A stretch of DNA of 9,121 nucleotides from Candidatus Omnitrophota bacterium (lineage in GTDB: Bacteria > Omnitrophota > Gorgyraeia > Aquiviventales > Aquiviventaceae). The DNA lies in NCBI GenBank assembly GCA_016206585.1, contig JACQRE010000023.1:1-9121 (forward strand), given 5' to 3'. Position numbers and translations under genes: made by a program. This document shows positions 5,211 through 9,121 of the stretch, piece after piece. Every line of letters begins with the position of its first letter. Position 1 is the first letter of the stretch. A model generated the notes under the pieces. That model had not been told where the DNA came from. It saw nothing but the letters and a program-made list of their open reading frames with translations, and searched no databases.

Positions 5211-6635
5211 TTACCGCCGGGCGCGCGCCATCGTGCGGCGCGCCGCCGGCCGTTTGACCGCCTGCTTCTTCATCGCCTTCTTCTTGGCATGCGACGGGCG
5301 CACCGGACGACGCGCGGCCTTCACGCGGGCCATCCGCGCCTTCTTCGATGCCGCCGGAGGGCCATCCGCCGACGCCGAGGTGCGGGCAACCAGGGGCCGC
5401 GCCGGCACGCCGACGACCACGCTGCGCGGCGGCACGTCGTGGCCTTTCGGCACCACGCTCCCAGCACCCGTCGTGGCCCCCTGGCCGATCTTCACCGGCG
5501 CGATGAGCACCGTGTCCACGCCGAGGAAGGCCCCCTTGCCGACGTGGGTCGGGTGCTTGTCCTTGCCGTCGTAGTTGGCGGTGATCGTGCCGGCCCCCAC
5601 GTTCACGCCTTCCTCGATGACGGCGTCGCCGAAGTAGCTCACGTGGTTGAGGCGCACGCGCGGCCCCACCTTCGTGCGCACCAGCTCCACGAAGTTGCCG
5701 ATGCGCGTCTCCTCCGCCACCGTCACCCCGCTGCGCAGCCGGGCGAAGGGCCCGATCGAGCAGCGCTTGCCGATGGAGACCCCGGTTTCGATCACGGTGT
5801 AGGGGTGGACCACGGTGTCGGCGCCGATGGACACGCCCTGGTCGATGAACGTCGTGTGGGGGTCCTCGATGGTCACGCCGTTGTGGAGGTGCGCGTCGAC
5901 GATGCGCTGGCGGATCACGCCGGTCGCGCGGGCCAGCTCCGCGCGCGAGTTGATCCCGAGCGCCTCGGACACCTCCTCGACGCGGGTCACCTGGATCTTC
6001 GTCCCCTCCTGGCGCGCGAGGTGCGACACGGCGTTGGTGAGGTAGATCTCCTTCTTCGAGGCGCTGGGCTTCACCACGGTGAGCGCGTCCAGCAGCGCCT
6101 GGGTATTGCACACGAGCGGCCCGACGTTGATCTCGCGGATGGCGCGCTCGGCCGCGTTGGCCTCGGCCTCCTCGACGATCCCGGCCACCTGGCCGGTTTC
6201 ATTCCGGATGATGCGGCCGTAGCCGCTGGGGTCGGCCAAATGCGCCGTGAGCAGCGTGCAGGTGGCCCCGGTCTTGAAATGGGTCTCGACAAGCTTCTGG
6301 ACGGTCGTCCGGCGCAGGAGCGGCGTATCCGCGTAGAGGATCAGTACCGCGCCGGAGGCGCTCCCCAACGCCTTTTTCGCCGCGAGGACCGCGTCGCCGG
6401 TGCCCAGTCGCTGGCTCTGGATGACCGGCTTCGCGTCTTTGGGCAGCCGTGGCTTGATCGCGTCGGCCCCGTGGCCCAGCACGACGATCGGGTGGTTGAC
6501 GCCGGAGGACGCCGCCAGATCCAACGCGTAGGCGATCATCGGACGCCCGCAGATCGGATGCAGCACCTTCGGCAGCTCCGACTTCATCCGCGTGCCTTCC
6601 CCGGCCGCCAGAATGATCGCCTGCAGATTTCTCAT
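5211..6635 (-). CDS. glmU: Bifunctional GlmU with an extra basic tail
   Basis: GlmU acetylates glucosamine-1-phosphate and then uridylylates it to UDP-GlcNAc for peptidoglycan and lipopolysaccharide. Residues 1-230 are the uridylyltransferase: LAAGEGTRMKS and K23 of LPKVLH, QRLGTGDAV, YADTPLL with metal-binding D103, GYGRIIR and EINVG. Residues from about 250 to 415 form the left-handed beta-helix acetyltransferase, with catalytic H331 in NHVSYFGDA and NYDGKDKH. Residues 418-474 are not part of the normal enzyme (about 456 residues): 20 of the last 44 are Lys or Arg, in Ala/Pro-rich low complexity like histone-H1-type tails. I chose the ATG at 6635, with GAGG eight bases upstream, over an in-frame GTG at 6662. 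It lies 13 bases upstream of prs and 63 bases after tRNA-Gln. Confidence 0.96.
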   Translation of the reverse strand: MRNLQAIILAAGEGTRMKSELPKVLHPICGRPMIAYALDLAASSGVNHPIVVLGHGADAIKPRLPKDAKPVIQSQRLGTGDAVLAAKKALGSASGAVLILYADTPLLRRTTVQKLVETHFKTGATCTLLTAHLADPSGYGRIIRNETGQVAGIVEEAEANAAERAIREINVGPLVCNTQALLDALTVVKPSASKKEIYLTNAVSHLARQEGTKIQVTRVEEVSEALGINSRAELARATGVIRQRIVDAHLHNGVTIEDPHTTFIDQGVSIGADTVVHPYTVIETGVSIGKRCSIGPFARLRSGVTVAEETRIGNFVELVRTKVGPRVRLNHVSYFGDAVIEEGVNVGAGTITANYDGKDKHPTHVGKGAFLGVDTVLIAPVKIGQGATTGAGSVVPKGHDVPPRSVVVGVPARPLVARTSASADGPPAASKKARMARVKAARRPVRPSHAKKKAMKKQAVKRPAARRTMARARR

Positions 6636-6643
6636 CGTGTGCG

Positions 6644-6647
6644 CCTC
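6644..6647 (-). promoter_or_regulatory. Shine-Dalgarno of glmU
   Basis: GAGG on the transcript, eight bases before the ATG at 6635, selects that start over the upstream GTG at 6662. It overlaps by two bases the TGA (6646-6648) that ends the HTH/LAGLIDADG-like frame. Confidence 0.65.
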
Positions 6648-7440
6648 ATCGCTCCGTGTCACGACTGTGTTGTCGATCCTGGCTCAATCCAGAAAAAACT
6701 GGGGAGCCAGGAATCGAACCTGGATACTCAGATCCAAAGTCTGATGGCTTACCGTTAGCCGACTCCCCACCGAGGTGACCAAGACGCTCAATCCATCCGG
6801 CAATTGTCCGGTTGAGGTTGGCGCTTTGATTCACGGTCACCCGCACCAGCCCAACGTAGCCTTCTCCTGTGTTTCTCCGATGCGGTGAGACTGCGTGTCG
6901 CTTGAGTCGAATCTGGAGCCGCTCCGACGGAATCTGGAGAGCCGACGACCAAAATTGCCGCGCGTGTTCAATGTACTTCGAAGACTCGTGAATGAACAAC
7001 TCGAAGATCAGCCGATCGCTCGATACGTGACAGATGTCGCGCAACCACCGCACGACCACCCGAAGCATGGCTGGATCTGAGTTACTGAACACGACTCGCT
7101 GCGAGACATTGTGGGGCTTCTGTTTACTACCTTCTGCCCAATACAGCGCAATCCCGATCAACCAGAATTCACGTTGAGTCAGCGCATCAATGTCTCGCCT
7201 GGCCTGTTCAACAAGACTCTGTGCCCGTGCAAGATATTTCGCTCGCACAGCTGCCGCGCCTTTGCGTTGGGCCAAACGCCTCAACTCCGTCAGCTGCTGG
7301 GACTGCGTTTCGACAAGCCCATCGGCTTTGAGCCATCGCCATAAGGTCGACTTCGCGACCGTCAGTTGAGCCCGAATGGCCTGATATGTCGCCCCGTCGC
7401 GCCGGAGCTCGATGGCTTTGGCTCGCTCAGAGGGCTTCAT
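6646..7440 (-). CDS. HTH/LAGLIDADG-like ORF read through tRNA-Gln
   Basis: The frame encodes 264 residues. Residues 4-42 look like a resolvase-type helix-turn-helix (KAIELRRDGATYQAIRAQL, then VAKSTLWRWL). LIGIALYWAEGSK (94-106) resembles a LAGLIDADG first helix with an acidic residue (E103) at the metal-binding place. FSNSDPAMLR (118-127), a second helical segment and a final WIERL (216-220) match a family of small HTH plus LAGLIDADG-like proteins that I recognise from environmental genomes. Whether it cuts DNA is unknown. The natural end is near 220; codons 225-247 are the tRNA-Gln gene itself and 249-264 lie beyond it, so the family stop seems lost. The ATG overlaps the spoVG TGA (ATGA) and lacks its own Shine-Dalgarno. 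GC is about 55%, far below its neighbours, suggesting transfer. It may be a homing or tRNA-targeting intruder, or a decaying one. Confidence 0.75.
   Translation of the reverse strand: MKPSERAKAIELRRDGATYQAIRAQLTVAKSTLWRWLKADGLVETQSQQLTELRRLAQRKGAAAVRAKYLARAQSLVEQARRDIDALTQREFWLIGIALYWAEGSKQKPHNVSQRVVFSNSDPAMLRVVVRWLRDICHVSSDRLIFELFIHESSKYIEHARQFWSSALQIPSERLQIRLKRHAVSPHRRNTGEGYVGLVRVTVNQSANLNRTIAGWIERLGHLGGESANGKPSDFGSEYPGSIPGSPVFSGLSQDRQHSRDTER
6693..6698 (-). terminator. T6 run directly after tRNA-Gln
   Basis: Six T follow the discriminator base on the transcript. CTGG-CTCC-CCAG, made from the tRNA 3' end, could form a 4-bp hairpin just before the T run. This might act as a weak intrinsic terminator or a 3' trimming signal. 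The short stem makes strong termination doubtful, and glmU follows without a clear promoter. Confidence 0.3.
6699..6769 (-). tRNA. tRNA-Gln (anticodon UUG)
   Basis: All cloverleaf parts are present in 71 nt. The acceptor stem TGGGGAG/CTCCCCA is a perfect 7 bp. The D arm is GGC/GCC with a 9-nt loop. The anticodon arm TCAGA/TCTGA carries the loop CTTTGGA, anticodon TTG at 6735-6737. The variable loop has 4 nt, and the T arm CCAGG/CCTGG has the loop TTCGATT. The U1-A72 pair and G73 are the known identity features of bacterial tRNA-Gln. CCA is not encoded; G73 is followed by a T run, so CCA must be added enzymatically. It lies between the HTH ORF domain and glmU. As I recall, tRNA-Gln between ispE and prs is an old arrangement in deltaproteobacteria. 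Confidence 0.97.
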
Positions 7441-7898
7441 GAGTGAGCCGATGCATTCTCGGCGTGGTGTCTACTGCTCCTTGCCCGCTCGGCCTCGTAC
7501 GCCTCAAGCACCTTCTCCTGCAGGTACTGCCGGAACTCGGCCGTGATCGGGTGCGCGATGTCCCGATGGGCCTGCGCTTCGGCCGGCTCAGCGCCGGATG
7601 GCCCCCCCACCACATCCCTTGGTGGAGCAGCGAGCGCTCCCCCGCACTGGCTGCAGAAGCGTCCGCCCGCGTCGTTCTTGAAGTGGCACTGCCCGCACGG
7701 CACCTTCGGCTTATGGGAGGGCATCGCCACGAAGAGTCCGTTCTTGCCGTCGATGATCTTGATGTTCCGAACCACGAAGCAGTGGTCGAACGTCAAGGTC
7801 ACGTAGGCCTTCAGGCGCCGTTCCCCGCTGCGCAGCTCCTCCGCGCCCGGTCGTCCCATAGGCTCACGCACCGCCACCCGCACCTCGGTGATTTCCAT
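7437..7898 (-). CDS. spoVG: SpoVG family protein with inserted zinc ribbon
   Basis: SpoVG proteins are small nucleic-acid-binding regulators (first known from Bacillus sporulation, also in Listeria, Borrelia and many non-sporeformers). The 153-residue product has the canonical core MEITEVRVAV, LKAYVTLTFDHCFVVRNIKIIDG and GLFVAMPSHK (residues 1-63). The core resumes at HRDIAHPITAEFRQYLQEKVLEAYE (111-135). Between them about 45 residues are inserted, carrying CGQC (68-71) and CSQC (82-85), a CxxC-x10-CxxC zinc ribbon, and a Pro/Ala/Gly linker. A usual SpoVG has about 85-100 residues. The ATG at 7898 follows an excellent AGGAGGG. It ends in an ATGA overlap with the HTH ORF. No sporulation genes are seen, so a general regulatory role is likelier. 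Confidence 0.93.
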   Translation of the reverse strand: MEITEVRVAVREPMGRPGAEELRSGERRLKAYVTLTFDHCFVVRNIKIIDGKNGLFVAMPSHKPKVPCGQCHFKNDAGGRFCSQCGGALAAPPRDVVGGPSGAEPAEAQAHRDIAHPITAEFRQYLQEKVLEAYEAERARSSRHHAENASAHS

Positions 7899-7904
7899 CC
7901 AGCG

Positions 7905-7911
7905 CCCTCCT
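7905..7911 (-). promoter_or_regulatory. Strong Shine-Dalgarno of spoVG
   Basis: AGGAGGG on the transcript, six bases before the ATG, is the strongest classical ribosome binding site in the window. It stands out against the weak or absent sites of ispE, prs and the HTH ORF. Confidence 0.8.
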
Positions 7912-7913
7912 AC

Positions 7914-7961
7914 CCCACACCGGGAGCGGGCTCTCTGAGGCAGCTATGGACTGGGTGTGGG
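7914..7961. repeat. Short inverted repeat between ispE and spoVG
   Basis: CCCACACC (7914-7921) and GGTGTGGG (7954-7961) are exact reverse complements 32 bases apart. They could form a stem upstream of the spoVG ribosome binding site. An 8-bp repeat can arise by chance, so significance is low. Confidence 0.3.
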
Positions 7962-7974
7962 AACGCGTCCCCAT

Positions 7975-8850
7975 CTAGGATGTTGCGACGAGCGTTGGCT
8001 GAGTGTGGATGATCTCAATGCGCCACGGCACCGACTCCTGCCGCAGGCGCTGGGCGATCTCACGGGCGCGTGCCGCATCGGCGCAGAGGCCGAACACGGA
8101 CGTCCCGCTGCCGGAGACGCAGACGCCCAGGCAGCCGAGATCGCGCAGGCGTGATTGGATGACCGAAATGACGGGACAACGCCGGATCGCTTCAGGTTCG
8201 AGGTCGTTCCACAGGCCCTGAGCGAGCTCGCCAAGCGAGCCGTTGTGCAAGGCGTGTACGATCATGGTACTGGAGGGCTTCGACGCTGTCAAGTCGAATT
8301 GCGCGCTCGCGTAGACCGTCTTGGTCGAGAGCCGCTCCGCCGGAACGACGAGCACCTGCGCGAGGACGCACGATGCCCCCACCGGCTCGCACCGCTCCCC
8401 CCGCCCCCGCCCGATCGCAAAGGGGCTGCCGGTCAAAAAGAACGCGATATCCGACCCCAGTTCCGCAGCCAGCTGCAGGAGCGATGGTTGATCGAACCCG
8501 ATGCCCCATAATCGGTTCAGACCGTTGAGCGTTGTGGCCGCATCCGAGGAACCGCCGCCAAGGCCAGCGGCCACCGGAATGCGCTTGGTCAGGTGGATGC
8601 GAGCGCCCTGGCTGGTCCCCGTGACCTGCTGGAGGAGGCGGGCGGCCTTCACGACGAGGTTGTCCTCGCCGCAGGAGAGCGCGGGATCGGTGCAGGTGAG
8701 TTCGAGTCCGCGGGGGCTGGCGTCGAACGTCAACTCATCCACGAGGTCGAGACGCTCGAACACCGTTTCGAGCTCATGGAAGCCGTCCACCCGCTTGCCG
8801 AGGATGCGGAGGTAGAGGTTGAGCTTGGCCGGAGCTTGGAGGCGGAACAT
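7975..8850 (-). CDS. ispE: 4-diphosphocytidyl-2-C-methyl-D-erythritol kinase
   Basis: IspE phosphorylates CDP-methylerythritol in the non-mevalonate (MEP) pathway to isoprenoids. The 291-residue GHMP kinase has APAKLNLYLRILGKRVDGFHELE at the N terminus (K9 is a catalytic residue), the ATP loop PVAAGLGGGSSDAA (92-105), LGSDIAFF with catalytic D134, WNDLE (214-218) and the C-terminal CVSGSGTSVFGL (244-255). All key residues are present. The ATG at 8850 fits the conserved N terminus, though no Shine-Dalgarno precedes it. It lies 76 bases upstream of spoVG and downstream of the transketolase end, across a heptamer-repeat spacer. Confidence 0.97.
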   Translation of the reverse strand: MFRLQAPAKLNLYLRILGKRVDGFHELETVFERLDLVDELTFDASPRGLELTCTDPALSCGEDNLVVKAARLLQQVTGTSQGARIHLTKRIPVAAGLGGGSSDAATTLNGLNRLWGIGFDQPSLLQLAAELGSDIAFFLTGSPFAIGRGRGERCEPVGASCVLAQVLVVPAERLSTKTVYASAQFDLTASKPSSTMIVHALHNGSLGELAQGLWNDLEPEAIRRCPVISVIQSRLRDLGCLGVCVSGSGTSVFGLCADAARAREIAQRLRQESVPWRIEIIHTQPTLVATS

Positions 8851-8860
8851 CAGAAGTTGA

Positions 8861-8916
8861 CGTCAGGCTACAAGCTGCGGGCTTCAGGCTGCAGCGTGAA
8901 GCTTGCGGCCTGCAGC
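8861..8916. repeat. Eight tandem degenerate 7-bp units between transketolase and ispE
   Basis: The spacer divides exactly into heptamers on the minus strand: GCTGCAG, GCCGCAA, GCTTCAC, GCTGCAG, CCTGAAG, CCCGCAG, CTTGTAG, CCTGACG. The consensus is near SCTGCAG, with two identical units. It recalls heptameric short tandem repeats of other bacteria. It has no coding content and supplies no ribosome binding site for ispE. Confidence 0.7.
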
Positions 8917-8926
8917 CGAGGACGCA

Positions 8927-9121
8927 TTAGACGTGCTGTTTGATGCGGAGGACGTCCTTGACCGCTTTCACGATGTCCTCCGGCATCAAGTGGAAGGCTT
9001 TGAGGAGATCCGCCGGATCGCCGGAGGTGCCGAAGCGGTCGTTCACGCCCACGAAGCGCATGGGCACCGGGGCGTGCTGGACGAGCAGCTCGGCGACGGC
9101 CCCGCCCAGCCCGCCCAGCAC
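8927..9121 (-). CDS. Transketolase C-terminal part (partial)
   Basis: Only the last 64 residues are in the window. The visible first codon (GTG, Val) is internal, not a start. GGLGGAVAELL, then PMRFVGVNDRFGTSG and DIVKAVKDVL match the C-terminal domain of transketolase. Transketolase moves two-carbon units between sugars in the pentose phosphate pathway. Whether the gene is full-length or a separate C-terminal subunit, as in many deep-branching bacteria, cannot be told here. A 1-deoxyxylulose-5-phosphate synthase would be tempting beside ispE, but the VGVxDRFGxSG ending favours transketolase. Confidence 0.88.
   Translation of the reverse strand: MLGGLGGAVAELLVQHAPVPMRFVGVNDRFGTSGDPADLLKAFHLMPEDIVKAVKDVLRIKQHV

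Noticed and set aside
6633..6662. GTG at 6662 as the glmU start
   Set aside because: It adds nine unconserved residues, while the ATG at 6635 has a Shine-Dalgarno and matches the usual MxxLQAIILAAGEGTRM start.
4920..6758. 612-codon plus-strand open frame across prs, glmU and tRNA-Gln
   Set aside because: It crosses several well-identified genes on the other strand and shows no recognisable domain; long antisense frames are expected at this GC content.
1..9121. CRISPR array, rRNA gene, transposase or complete insertion sequence
   Set aside because: No regularly spaced identical repeats with unique spacers, no rRNA-like sequence and no transposase motifs were seen.

Overview
This is a compact, GC-rich bacterial housekeeping segment read entirely from the minus strand. 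Transcription runs from high to low coordinates: transketolase C-terminal part (cut by the window edge), ispE, spoVG, a helix-turn-helix/LAGLIDADG-like ORF, tRNA-Gln(UUG), glmU, prs, rplY/ctc, pth, rpsF, ssb, rpsR, rplI and the first 332 codons of dnaB. No plus-strand gene is convincing. Hand-counted GC is about 68% in core genes (82/120 over 5581-5700) and about 55% in the HTH ORF (230/420 over 6781-7200). A SpoVG carrying an inserted zinc ribbon, a Cys-containing S18 and the order ispE-spoVG-tRNA-Gln-glmU-prs-rplY-pth point to an uncultivated Gram-negative-type lineage. An Omnitrophota, PVC-like or deltaproteobacterial relative is my best guess from memory, but the sequence does not fix the phylum.

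Regions. (1) 8927-9121 is the end of a transketolase C-terminal unit; 8861-8916 is a run of eight 7-bp units; then come ispE (isoprenoid precursors) and spoVG (RNA/DNA-binding regulator). (2) 6646-7440 is an intrusive-looking ORF whose ATG overlaps the spoVG stop and whose reading frame passes through the whole tRNA-Gln gene. (3) glmU (UDP-GlcNAc), prs (PRPP), rplY (5S-rRNA-binding bL25) and pth (peptidyl-tRNA recycling) are packed within a few bases of one another; GlmU carries an extra strongly basic tail. (4) 2716-2894, between pth and rpsF, is a highly ordered nested set of perfect inverted repeats that would fold into a four-way junction with no unpaired bases at the branch point and would bury the rpsF ribosome binding site. 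(5) rpsF-ssb-rpsR-rplI-dnaB is the usual ribosomal/replication cluster, with short repeat-bearing spacers before rplI and dnaB and a dispersed-repeat-like insert in the SSB linker.

The two signals most worth following are the folded rpsF leader/element at 2716-2894 and the LAGLIDADG-like ORF fused in frame through tRNA-Gln. No stretch longer than 300 bases lacks a gene.
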